DNA of 64,000 bases from Narthecium ossifragum (lineage: Eukaryota > Streptophyta > Magnoliopsida > Dioscoreales > Nartheciaceae), in contig OY986965.1 in assembly GCA_963920575.1 (NCBI GenBank), positions 26,143,342-26,207,341 on the forward strand. Direction: 5' to 3'. Of this stretch, positions 1-10,839 are shown one piece after another. The number at the start of each line of letters is the position of its first letter. The stretch's first letter is position 1. A program made the position numbers and the translations under genes. The notes below the pieces were generated by a model. That model was not told where the DNA came from. It did not search any database and was given only the letters and a program-made list of their open reading frames with translations.

Positions 1-1
1 C

Positions 2-208
2 GTCTTCGTCCCCTCCAAAGCATCGCCATCGCCCCCTTTCGGATACACCGCCTACGTAGCCCAACGACTTGATCCAACCTGGTGGATCGACTCCCCGGCG
101 TCCCACGACCCCTCCTCCCTTAGTCCCGAGCTCCGGCGAGGTCCCCTTTCCGCCGATCCTACTATGATGGGCTCTCAGCCATCGGATCCTCTCTTTCAGC
201 TTAAATGA
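2..208 (+). CDS. Possible 3' coding end of a gene cut by the window edge
   Basis: One frame stays open from base 2 to a TGA at 206-208, about 68 codons, and reads as a Pro/Ser-rich tail ending in MMGSQPSDPLFQLK. The stretch is GC-rich, like coding exons elsewhere in the window, and turns AT-rich right after the stop. I do not recognise a domain. It could be the last exon of a gene starting upstream, or chance openness in GC-rich DNA. Confidence 0.2.
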   Translation, partial: VFVPSKASPSPPFGYTAYVAQRLDPTWWIDSPASHDPSSLSPELRRGPLSADPTMMGSQPSDPLFQLK

Positions 209-224
209 GATCATGTTGCATCAT

Positions 225-336
225 ATGATCCTAAAGGCAAACCAAACACCAGCATTAGATGACTGATGCATGCATCCCATGATCAGAGTGCACCACCGAT
301 GCCCGCAACCAAACGCACCCTAAAGAGAGTTGCTTC
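225..336. repeat. MITE-like terminal segment with ATGCATG-rich core
   Basis: The stretch runs from ACCAAACACCAGCAT through GATGCATGCAT to CAACCAAACGCACCC. A similarly built segment lies at 13240-13345. The CCAAACGCNCCC ending resembles PIF/Harbinger or hAT MITE ends. No partner end or target duplication was found here. Confidence 0.3.
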
Positions 337-1440
337 TCACAGCCCCTTGACACAGCCCCCTCGGGCCCCACTCGAAATTTTCCACTTATACCCCCGGCCT
401 CCCTCAACGTAATTTTTGACTTTTCCTTCTTTTGTTTTAAAGTTTTGTTTCTTTTGTTTTCTCATTAGTTTTGTTTTTTTTATCTGTTTTCTTTATTCTT
501 TTGTTTCAATTTTATTTCTTTTTTTGTTATCAGTTTTCTTTTTCTTTTTGAATAAGCAGTTTTTTATTATATGTTTCCAATCTTTTGTTTATTTTTTAGT
601 TGTAGATTTTGGGAGTAATTATTTGTAATTTTTTTAAAAAGTATAAAAATATGGATCAAAATAAAAGATATACATATGAAAATAAAAAAAATACTAACAG
701 TTAAAAAATACATTGTGTTTTGTGAAAAGTCTCCTAGTCTAATATTGATTTAGCCATCTTCATAGAAGAGTGTATATAACAATACACAAAAAAGAAATAC
801 ACAAAAATATATGAAAATACAAATTCTAATCAATATTGCATCCAAATTCTGCTTCCGACGCTCTTGGTGGTGTGTCTATTACTTCGTATCACAAATGAAC
901 ACGTGTCATATAACGAGCGACCCATAATTTACCCCTTCGTACGATGAATGTTGCCACCACCACGTTGGAATGGGTGGTACATGGTAATGAGGGTGTAAGA
1001 AAACTTACACGAAGTGATTGCTAACATAGACAATAGCTATTTTTCGATATTCTTGGTTTGGAACTGAAGGAGTCCTTAATGATAAGTGAGTATAACAACT
1101 CCTAACATTCTTGGACTTTTTTCTCCAAAATTGACTAATAAATACCCGAAACTTCTCGTGGTCGGTCTAATTACCGGATTGGTTCCAAACAAAGGACTTC
1201 CGAACCCTTTCCTCAAGAAATAATAAATAAAACGGATTAAACAAAAATAAACAAAACCGATAAAAAAAATTAAACAAAACTGAAAAAAAAAACAAAAGAA
1301 ACTCATAAAAGAGAGGGGAGGAGAATTAAACAAAACTGAAAAAATAAGAAGAATAAAAAAAAAACACAAAGGCATAATAGTAAAGGGCATGGGGATAGCG
1401 TGTGTGTGTGTGGTGGGGTGTGGGGGCAGCAATTTGCTTT
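320..1440. mobile_element. Mutator-like non-autonomous element, copy A
   Basis: The left end (GAGAGTTGCTTCTC) and the right end (GCAGCAATTTGC near 1425-1437) match the ends of the better-preserved copy at 5983-6935. The interior 590-850 is clearly homologous to 6270-6550: the same order of GTAGATTTTGGGAGTAATTA, CTAACAGTTAAAAAATACAT and AATCAATATTGC blocks. The rest is T-rich on the left and A-rich on the right, as if long, decayed inverted arms. No clean 9-bp duplication is visible. There is no transposase; the small reading frames are low-complexity artefacts. Confidence 0.5.
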
Positions 1441-4400
1441 ATTAAAAGGCGTATGCCACCGGCTTATTGTCAACTTTGGTTGGTGACAGGATATTATGAT
1501 TCCTTAATCACAAGGTATAAAGGTGATAAGTATATCATTGTCTTACTTGGTAACCAGCATCAAAGATAAGTATGTGATCTAAAGTAGTTGAGGTGCAATT
1601 CTTTCCAGATTTAGCTAAGACAGATGTCCGGCATAATTTTATTCTTATGGCATCATTGGAGTAGATCACTAAAGAAGATTATTCTAGAGCGGTAGTCGAA
1701 AGCCACGCTTTAAACGTTGTCGGTTGTATAATTGCTCTTTTAGCTTTTAACTATCTGTCCTTCATTAGCATTTCTAGAGGAACAAGAAAATTTGGACAAA
1801 GATTTTTCCTTCTCATGACAGGTGAGGAGATAACATACTATCTTGGGTACAATGGATCGATTTTGTCCTGCAGAAGGGATTATTAGTTCAAGTTGTGAAA
1901 AAACTAAGATCGGTGGTGACGGCAAGGGAGATAATGGACTACGTATTAATTAAAATGCTAACTTATAGATCTTGTTCACAATTACTCATAAAAAATAAGA
2001 AGAAAAGAAACCTATAGTTGATAGAATATTTGTTTGAGTTTGTTTCATGAGGTTTGGATTTTAGAGACACCACAAGTTCCATGATAACTCTCCAATATTA
2101 AGCAAAACTTATGTTACCATTTGTATGCTCACATGTAGCTTTATTGATGCGGACTCATAACCTAAAATTTCTTTAAGAAAAAACAGTAGGATCTAGCTAC
2201 TAATTATATGGAGAATTCCAGCATCTTCTTCATCTTTCATGTTCAATAATGCAACCATTAAAGCTTTTTATCATGGCGAAAGCAATGATTTGCAATTCAT
2301 AATTTCAAACTTATCATACCTTAAATTTGGAGAGTTTCCGAGGAGCCGTTATGATGTAGTCCCCTGAATACCAGTACTCATTTGAGTCAAAAGATGACAG
2401 AGACCTCTAACAAGAACATGGTAGCCATAAACAAGCATCCAAAGTGTTAGGCTTGCTGTCATTGTTAAGGCATCAGCACTATATAGTTGATATATACCTG
2501 CAATGTTCCTAACTGTCAGAAAGAAGCAACAGACATATATCAAGCTCTCATGTTCACGGATAAATGGAGCAGTAACTTCATAGAGTTTGGTGGTAACTCA
2601 CCTTTCAGTTGTGATGAAAGTGATACGTTTTTCACATTAGAGTTTAATCAAGTTCCTTTAGTTTCCTAAATTTTCATACAACTATTCTCATTAAGTTTCT
2701 GTTTCTTAGGATGCTGAGACTTTGAACATTTCAATACAGAAGTAGAAATCTTGTCTTACAAGGAGATCTAGCAGATATTGGAAGTCTGGAGTCACATTTT
2801 TGACTGAAGAAGAGAGAGGGAGGAGCCTGATTGGCTAATGACCAGGAAAATTGGATTTGCAAGGACTAAGCCCTCACAGATTCCATTGACTTGAACTTGG
2901 TCAAGGGTCTTTAATCTTGACAGGAAGCATGAGTTTTAGGAATGTCATGTTATGAGTGCATGAATAACTTACCTCCTGTCACATTTGCCTTTCCAACACT
3001 TGATGTGATGCATGATCTACCGTATGCTTGAATACATGTATGGACCACTTCCAAGATAACAATGAGATTGCTAATGCTACATGAGAACCTCACAGTCACA
3101 TCATATCTCTCTCTCTCTCTCTAACAGATTAAAAAGGGTGTTTTACTTCATGGGTTCAATGCGCTATATGGTTAGCTTTGATTCCAACAGTGAAGTATAG
3201 TTTTATAAAGCTCTGCTGAGTCTCACAATGAGGTATCTTTATGGATAATGAGACTTCTCACTAGGCACTTGGGCTATCTGCAACTAAGATGGGCCAATTA
3301 TTTATTCATAAAGCTCGAAGCTTATCCAGATCCATGTCTAAAGTATTGTAGAAAAAGAGAGTTTTGGTCATGTGAAACTTCGTCATTGCTTGAAAGCTGG
3401 CAAAACACTATCTAATTCTATATACTATTGTGAATTTGAGGACAAGATAGATTAATAAGGCTTACTTTCTTGCTTACAAGCTATCTAGTCAATCAGATCA
3501 ATACCTCATGAGATATATGCATGATAAATGATGAGGTTTCAGCACATCAGTCGACGGAATTCTTTCTTATTAGTTCACCCAATTAAACAACTTGACCATT
3601 GGATGACTAATGGACCATGGGTAAGCAGAGCCTAGTTAGGGGTTTCTCAAGTTGGAACCCGGCCTAACTCATGTCTCATGATATACATATGAGATAAACA
3701 AATGGCTGCTGAAAATTATAATCTCTCTGTATTTTTTTTTACATGTATATCAACCATTACAGTTCAACACGAACATTTGAGGAAATACATCCCACTGTAT
3801 ATCATACTCCAATTCAGCATACCTTAGAACAAACTCACAGCCAGAGAGAGAGAGAGAGACAGACAGAGAAAGCTATCACAACAACAGAACAGAGTACATG
3901 AATTAGCACCTATTTTGATGGAGTAGAGAAGACTGGCAGGTAGTGATGTGAATACATTGCTGATGATTGGCGATATATAACTAGTATAGCAAGATTAGGG
4001 TCTTCCAGGGCTCCCGGGAGGATCATGGCGGGGGTTGGCACCGGATCCCGGGTAGTCATCCACCCCTGCAAACTCTTCCATCACCTTTCGACTTCCTCCT
4101 CCTCTCATAACCCCCTGGAACAAATGACTACATTATATCCGTACATTCATTCATTCAACTACCCAAGCACTCTAGTCATGCTTCTCTGCGTGTTTCAAGA
4201 GGAAGGAGAGAGAGAGAGAGAAAAAGAGTAGAACCTGGGCTGCCACATCCACCACCACTGTTGGCTCTTGGCTCCTTAGTTCAACACTTCCTGCAAAGGA
4301 TACACACCCATAGGAATCACTACTTGCTTTAAGAGGACGGAAGAAATACATGAAACAAAAAGGAAACATTCATTACTTGATAGAGGTATTGCATCCAAAG

Positions 4401-4644
4401 GACTAAGAAGGTGAGAAAAGAACAGCCCCAATGCCATGAGACAGACCAAAGGCTTCTTCCTCTGTTTCATAGTGAGTAATCTTAATTAGAAGTAGTGGAA
4501 CAAGAAGAAGACTCCTCATATAAAGAGGACAACTTCGCTTGTCATACCAAGGCACTGGGCGGTGGGTGGTGGGGTGCCTTCATGAATCATTAGTTTATCC
4601 ATGGCAGGAAGGCAAGGCCTGCAAGCCTCCCAGAGTCAAACCCT
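1441..4644. other. Intergenic, no gene recognised
   Basis: The stretch is AT-rich with only short reading frames. It contains small CT/GA microsatellites near 3110-3122, 3844-3862 and 4205-4222. I see no domain, RNA gene or clear transposon end. Confidence 0.5.
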
Positions 4645-4739
4645 CCACTTATTGGATTCGGGGGGTCTACCATTCGGATAGCTATGGCAGGCCCTGCCAT
4701 AGCTATCCGAATGGTAGACCCCCCGAATCCCCACTTATT
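4645..4739. mobile_element. Perfect 77-bp palindrome flanked by a 9-bp direct repeat
   Basis: Bases 4654-4691 are the exact reverse complement of 4693-4730, with a single base (4692) at the centre: 38 of 38 pairs. The unit is immediately flanked by CCACTTATT at 4645-4653 and CCACTTATT at 4731-4739. A 9-bp target duplication is the signature of Mutator-like elements. This looks like a minimal element reduced to two abutting inverted repeats. A hairpin-derived insertion at a break is the alternative. Confidence 0.65.
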
Positions 4740-4890
4740 GGCCTTGTATCGGCTTAGCTTGTCCTATGTGGACCTTTGGCCCCCCCCCCCCCTCACCCCC
4801 CTCCTTCGTTGTCATAGGACTGATGACATTGACTACCTAGAGGCCTCATGCTCCACACGTGTGTTCACAGAGACCCAAATTGATTGCTCT
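4740..4890. other. Short unique stretch with poly-C tract
   Basis: A run of Cs near 4782-4793 sits in otherwise unremarkable sequence. No gene is recognised. Confidence 0.4.
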
Positions 4891-4941
4891 CTTTTATTTT
4901 TTTATTAGTTGATTTGGTATTAAACCACTGAGTCGAAAACA

Positions 4942-5353
4942 TCAAGACCGTCCTCCGCAGACCACCTGAACGGTGCTCCGGAACAACAGACACCACTTCA
5001 CGATACAATCAACCATAGCATTAACAAGTTTAGGTATATGCGGGAAAATAACTGAATGAATCAAAATAAAGGATCTCACACCAAATCCTCGTTGCCAGAA
5101 ACTCCACTTCCTTAGCCAACAACCTGAAACCATTGAGGATATGTACAGCACATCACGAATCCGACTTTATCACCAGCTGCATGCTACCCTTCTCCCTCGC
5201 ACACTCCAAGGCCGCCTCAATAGCCATTAACTCTGCCGCCAAGACATCATCCGCATGAACCAACATGCCCATAGCCCAGACTAGTTGATCCGACTACCCA
5301 CAACAACACCAATAGCAGCAGAACTCATATCACGGACAACAGAAGCATCAACT
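4942..5353 (-). pseudogene. LINE RNase H-like (RVT_3) domain, broken
   Basis: The minus strand reads AAELMAIEAALECAREKG and then QLVIKSDS, the Glu- and Asp-bearing parts of the RNase H fold. A stop follows directly. A further block in another frame reads HIPKLVNAMVDCIVK, like the usual end of plant LINE RNase H domains. At least one frameshift separates the first active-site block (QVDASVV) from the rest. It would have removed RNA from RNA:DNA hybrids during LINE retrotransposition. It is non-functional here. Confidence 0.6.
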
Positions 5354-5354
5354 T

Positions 5355-5948
5355 GTTGCGTATGAAGGCACCCCCAATATTAAAATCCGTCAACAATCGA
5401 GAACAAAACAAACACACCAACAAACCCAAACAGTAATAAAAGAATAGAGAGAGAGAAAATAGAGAACACACCAAAGAACACGAGGATTTACGTGGTTCGG
5501 CAATATCTTACATCCACGGGCGGCTTGGGCGATCAATCCACTATCAAGATGAAAGAGGATTACAAATACAAGCTATCTCCCAAATCCTAATCTCTCATAT
5601 CCCTAAGATTAGGGTTACAAACCTCATCTCTCTAGAGCTCCAAAGGAACAAGAGCAAGTCCTAAAAAAGATATCAAAAACCCTTATTTATAGGCCCAAAC
5701 AATTAAGGATCGGATTAGATCGAAACCTTCTAATTTTTCCGTCTACATTGTTTTGGATCGATCCACTATGAAAAACATAAAAACAGGCCTCTAGAAACAG
5801 GGTTGGATCGAACCTACATCCAATGTGCAAAACTACAAACATGTCTCTGAAAAGACCTTTCGGATCGTCTGGATCGATACAGCTTTAGGTTGGATCGATC
5901 TTCAGGTTGGATCGATCTCCAAGTTAAAAATAAGCCAAAAAGTCAACA
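5355..5948 (-). mobile_element. Solo LTR of a copia-like element inserted in the LINE
   Basis: On the minus strand it starts TGTTGACTTTTTGGC, like the LTR of the gag-only element at 32010, and ends CGCAAC(A). It carries a TATA-like CCTATAAATAAGG (plus 5683-5695), the CCACGTAAATCCTCG block typical of copia U5 regions, and several GGATCGATC motifs (5755-5910). The 5-bp duplication AACTT flanks it at 5350-5354 and 5949-5953. Removing the insert plus one AACTT restores the LINE reading. No internal domain or second LTR is present, so it is a solo LTR. Confidence 0.65.
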
Positions 5949-7055
5949 AACTTGCACAAAGAAACCTTCATGATTAAAAAGCGAGAGCTGCTTCTCGCCC
6001 TATCTCTGACACATCCTATCTCTCATCAGTTTTTTATTTTTTTTGATTTTTCCCCTTATGCCCCCCCAGCCCGCTCAGCCACATATATTAGTTTTGTGAT
6101 TTTTTTCATTAGTTTTGTTTTTTTTTATCTATTTTTTATTCTTTGTTATCATTTTTATTTATTTTTTATTATCAGTTTTAGTTGTAGATAATTAGATATA
6201 TATAATAAGCAGCTCCCTAGACGAATTATATTAAAATTTTCATGTGTTGCATATTTTTATCTTTTTTTATTTTTTAGTTGTAGATTTTGGGAGTAATTAT
6301 TTATACAAATTTTAAAAAAAATATAAAAATATGGATCAAAATAAAAGGTGTGTGTGTGTATATATATATATATGAAAATAACAAAAAATACTAACAGTTA
6401 AAAAATACATTGTGTTTTGTCAAAAGTCTCCTAATCTGATATTGATTTAGTCATAATCAAGAAAGAGTACATGTGACAATACATAAAAAAGAGATACACA
6501 AAAATATATAAAAAATACAGATTCTAATCAATATTGCCTCCAAATTCGGCTCATTGAAAAATGTGCATATGCTTATCTTCTCGGTAAGCGTGCAGATATT
6601 TATCTTCTCGATAAGTGTGCATATGCTTATTTTCTCGAATATATAAAAAAAACTACTTATCCAGAAGGAAAAATAAAATTGATAACAAAGAAAAAAAAAT
6701 AAAACTGATAAAAAAATAAAAAAAATATATTAAAGAACAAAACTAATGAAAAAAAGAAAAAAAACTAACAAAAACAATAAATTAGGTTTTGATGGAAAAA
6801 AGAAAAATAAAACTGATAAAAAAAGAAAAAAAAAAAGAAAACGAAAAAAAATATATCAAAAATGATGGCAGCTGATGGTGTGGAGAAGGGTAAAATGGGC
6901 GGTGTCAGAGATAGGGCGGGCGAGTAGCAATTTGCTTAAAAAGCTGACCGATTTCTCGATCCAAATCGATCAAAGTTGAAAAAAAGCCAAAAAGTCAACA
7001 AACTTGCACAAAGAAACCTTTATGATTATAAGGCTGGCCCGATTTCTGATTCTTC
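5910..7055. repeat. ~100-bp tandem duplication, first copy interrupted by a MITE
   Basis: Copy 1 spans about 5910-5982 and continues at 6945-6956. Copy 2 spans about 6957-7052. Both contain AAGCCAAAAAGTCAACAAAC, TTGCACAAAGAAACCTT and then ATGATTAWAARGCTGRCCCG-like sequence. The duplicated block covers the LTR tail plus LINE flank, so it arose after the solo LTR insertion. Copy 2 serves as an empty-site reference for the element in copy 1. Confidence 0.65.
5983..6935. mobile_element. Mutator-like non-autonomous element, copy B, with 9-bp TSD
   Basis: This 953-bp element is bounded by the perfect 9-bp repeat TTAAAAAGC (5974-5982 and 6936-6944). Its inverted ends share TGCTNCTCGCCC followed by CTATCTCTGACAC. 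The left end starts GAGAGCTGCTTCTCGCCC; the right end read inward starts GCAAATTGCTACTCGCCC. The interior is AT-rich, without transposase, and is homologous to 590-850 of copy A. A TG/TA microsatellite lies near 6347-6372. Confidence 0.75.
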
Positions 7056-7430
7056 CAGCTAAACTCCACTGACGACCGCCACACTATTCTCGCCAACACC
7101 TGAACACCCTCCCCCCGTTCACCTTCAAAAATGATTTTGTTTCAATCATTCCAAACCACCCAAAATGCATAGGCAATATTCATGCAAGTATATAAAACTT
7201 GTGACGAACCAACGGGCATTCGATCAAAGCATGAGCAATTGTCTCCGATTGCTCGCCACATCGAGGACGAGACAACCCCTCTCAGCAGCACCACAAAACC
7301 TCCATAATGTCTCCCGAACTGTGATCTTGGGTATGCTCAGCGCATCATCCCCAAGCCAGACATCATGAACCAAATCGGTCGTTTTCAACTTGGGTCTGCT
7401 CCCATTATGTCCAAGCTCTTGATGCATGCT

Positions 7431-9075
7431 TGTATAGGATGTGGGGTTGTTCTTGGATGAACTTGTTTGCCTTTGTGTGTAAAAAAATCTAAGAAGAGCA
7501 CCTTATTGATTGCACTAGCTCTAGAATGATGGCACTACTGTTGAAGGCTAAGAATGATGGCCGCCCATTAACATAATTGAGAGAGAAAGCTAGTGCAAGT
7601 GTTCCAATTGTTTGAAAAGAAAGCAGCGCCTCTAAGATGATAGCAACTTGACAAAGATGAGGTGCCACCACAATACACAGTCCAACAAGGGGAAATCCAA
7701 ATTACATGTACGATGATGATTTTGTCTCTGTTGGAACTGGTCATGGCTTAAACATTTGGGAAGCAAATGGTCATTAGTTTAATCACATGAATGCAGAAAC
7801 AGGACAAAGATGCAGATTTTGCGATAATCTTGTAAGACCCTTCACATGGATGCATACAAAAGTATTAAAGAGACCTATGAAATGTCTTTCTCATGTACGT
7901 CAATGCAAGCAGCATATCCATGTGCTTTCATCACAGATCCACAAGGTATATCTTGATTGAAGAATGCCTATTTAGAGGGCTCCATCTTCTCTGTCTGCCC
8001 TTGAACTATTAATTTGCCATGCTCCCGGTTATCGGTTGGAAATCCTGATTTAGGAGTTCTTAGAACAAGAATTCAAATAGACAGTAAGATAGAGCAGGAA
8101 AACCTTTTTTGTTCACTGGAATGAGTGATGGAATTGCTTATACTAGTCACAATATGAGCACTAGCCATATGGTACTATAAACCTTTCAATTTTTAAGATG
8201 GCACATCAAGAGGACACTAGTCGCTAGTGCTCAAAGCCTACAAACAAATTTAGTTTCTATCAGAAGGGGGACCATTATGTGATATTTTGAATCACGGATA
8301 CAATAGATTGAAGCAATAAGAGAGGCCTGTATATATCTGCCAACAGACTGTAAAAGTATGAAAATCACTGAAGATGAATGGAGGGAAATGCTCATGAAAA
8401 CCTATGAAAGAAAGAAGTCAAAGACAGAATCTAGTTCATTTGTCGTCTTGAGTGCCGATGATTTTAGCTTTGAGTTTAGATCAGATCATTGCTCTTTATT
8501 TAGCGGTTCAATTATTGAGCAAGGCATGTCTTTTTCGAATGTTGTAAGCTCAATGAACATTCTTAGGTTAGCAATTCAGCCAATTGTTTGAGCATAATTT
8601 GCCTAAAGGCAGTTGTTTGGTGACATAAAACAATACCATGCAGAATTGCAGAAGAGAATTCAAAATGGAAAATCTGATCAAAACATTTGCTACTATGGAG
8701 AATGAAGTGGACTTTCTTGGGCTTATAGTAGAAATGTGGGCATCATGTGTTCTTACTCTCAATATACATCCATATGGGCTCCAAAGGCCCATCTCATAAT
8801 AAGGCTAGTCCAAAAATTATACAGAGTTGCTTAATTTTTTTTCCATCTTCATCATTAATGTGCTTAACATGATTTCAGAGACCTAAGCTCGAGGCAATTG
8901 GTAAAGTTAACACTAATTAGCATCAGTAGTTTTATTTGAGATCCTATTTTCTAAGCAATTTCTCATTCTGGACATAAAAAAGAAGGATTAACATCTTATA
9001 ACCTCCTGAAAACATACTAAATACCATAAAAAATCCCTACAAATTTTGATAACATCACTTGCTTCACTAAAAATA
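7431..9075. other. Intergenic, no gene recognised
   Basis: AT-rich sequence with short, unrelated reading frames. A 77-codon frame at 8358-8591 matches no family I know and lacks supporting context. No RNA gene or complete transposon end was seen. Confidence 0.45.
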
Positions 9076-9113
9076 TAGGGGTCATTTCAAACGCTCTCCT
9101 GAATTAGTTTTAG

Positions 9114-9152
9114 GATGATTCTATATGCACCACAAGTTTTGCTAGATGCCCC
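9114..9152 (+). repeat. Left terminal inverted repeat core of the PMD-MULE
   Basis: The 39 bases match the complement of 13656-13694 with three differences. The shared core includes GATTCTATATGCA and TTTGCTAGATGCCCC. Confidence 0.65.
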
Positions 9153-10208
9153 CAGTTTACTAGGTGCACAACACCCAAGTTTGAAAGCAGTGGATTTTAC
9201 TACTTGCCCCACATTACTTTGCTTTATATTCCCTAAATGCCCTTTTACTAATCATACTAGTCACCCAACCCAATACATCACATCAAACCCATAAATGCCC
9301 TTCTACTTTCAGCCCTAGACGATCGAATCCCCTCAAAATCCGTCGTGCTGCCATGACTAAACCCCGCCAAATCCGTTGCGCCTGTTCTAGTGATCTCTGG
9401 CCTATCCCTGGTGAGAAGTTGTTGGGTGTCTTAACCACAGAGGAAAGCACAGGAAAAAGGGAGTTTTCGCGGAGGAAAACAGAGAGGTTATTCTCATACA
9501 CATTGCTTTCAAACCTCTCTTGCATTCATCGTATCCTCCATCTTCCATCCTCCATCCTCTCCAATCAATTACATGTTTTTGATGCAGTTTTACATGGGAT
9601 AGAATCATAAGCTAGGTCTACATTGTTCGGCTTCGTTAGCCTGTTCATTTTTTGAAATAATCGGCTACACGATGCCGGTTAGTTGGCTTTGGGATCGTTT
9701 GTGATCGTTTGTAGCAAACCAAACAGATCATTTATGTTCGGTTTGTACAAGCCAACCGTTGTTATAGTTGTCGGTATGTTGTTACTGATCATGGTGCTTA
9801 AATGTCCGGCGTTTTAACACCGAACAATTTGTCTAATTCGTTCTTTGATATTAATTCCCGGCACGCATATTTGTTAGTCTTTTAAATGCTGTTTGCTTTT
9901 TATATTTGTTGAAAACCACCATTCATTTATGAAATGTCCTTGTTCAGCTTTTACAAGTCGAACATTTGTACTTTTTTCGGTATGCTATCACCGATCGCTT
10001 GTATATTTGTTATTCTTTTCCATGCCTTTTGCTTTTGTTAATGTAATATCATGTTGAATCTATCAGTTGCATATTTCATTCCAAATCATTTGCATAATAA
10101 TTCAAGTCTTATCTTGCATTAAAAGCCCCCTTTAGTGATTTCGATAGATGTTGTATGTATACTAATAGTTGTATTTTCCTTTTGGTTATTGTTCATTGAA
10201 CAAGTACA

Positions 10209-10839
10209 ATGGTCCGTAGCAAACAGGTCGGGGAGAGATCATTATCTTTTTCTGAACCTGAACGTCAACGCCGTGGGCGTCCGAGAGGTGGAGGAGGAGG
10301 CATGAATATGAACTTGTAAATGAGGAATAGATGAGGGAGAGCATGTGAGCATGTGAGCATGTGGGGTGGGGAGTGGGGCAAGTGATGATGCAAAGAATAA
10401 GGAGTTTGACACGAGTGGCCCTATTCCTTGAGGGCCCGAGCACGAGTCCATCCTCACGGAGTTTAAGACCCATGTCGCATATCGGATATGGCGTGGAATG
10501 GTACAACAATATAAAAAGTTTTATTTAAGTTTCAATTTCTTTGCTCTATGTACTTAACCTTGTGTCAGCTCAACAATGTAGGAACGCAAACCACTCAAAT
10601 GTTTGGCCCAAGAGATTATGCTCAACGCCTGGAAAGGTGTCAAGACGGCTAAATTTAGAGGGGTTGTGCACACTTTCAGTATGGGGAATCTTCTGGATTG
10701 TACGTATAGTATGATCAACAGAGTGATCGTGTCGGGACTTGTCGAGAGGTGGCAGCTGGAGACGAACACATTTCACCTACCATGCGGCGAGATGAGCATC
10801 ATGTTTGCTGATGTAAGGACCATACTGTGGATCTCCTAA
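10209..10839 (+). pseudogene. Plant mobile domain (PMD) relic
   Basis: A start at 10209 gives a short basic leader (MVRSKQVGERSLSF, then a RRGRPRGGGG run) before a stop. Downstream, frame-shifted pieces read ESILTEFKTHVAYRIWRG (about 10445-10500), and the frame at 10603-10839 contains LVERWQLETNTFHLPCGEMS and FADVRTIL. These match the PMD signature (W.PET.TFH.P.GE..ITL.DV..ILG) of the MAIN/MAIL1 family and its transposon-borne relatives. Stops and frameshifts between the blocks make it a relic. In hosts, PMD proteins act in the nucleus in silencing and genome stability; in transposons the role is unknown. Its convergence with the MULE transposase argues that it is transposon cargo. Confidence 0.6.

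Larger units (their letters stand above)
4895..7430 (-). mobile_element. 5'-truncated LINE remnant, split by later insertions
   Basis: Read on the minus strand, 7430-7040 resembles the zinc-binding linker after a plant LINE reverse transcriptase (DVWLGDDALSIPKI, then MNIAYAFWVVWNDWNKIIFE in shifting frames). It is followed after the insertions by an RNase H-like domain (5350-4940) and an A-rich tail (T-rich on plus near 4895-4907). The RNase H reading runs QVDASVVRDMSSAA across the solo-LTR insertion once the insert is removed, showing that the two parts were once one ORF. Frameshifts and stops are present. The tail ends in the same AACTAAT-poly(A) style as other LINE ends in the window (38 kb, 40 kb). 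Confidence 0.6.

Noticed and set aside
416..1432. Phe-rich small membrane-like proteins
   Set aside because: Translations of poly-T/poly-A arms of the Mutator-like element.
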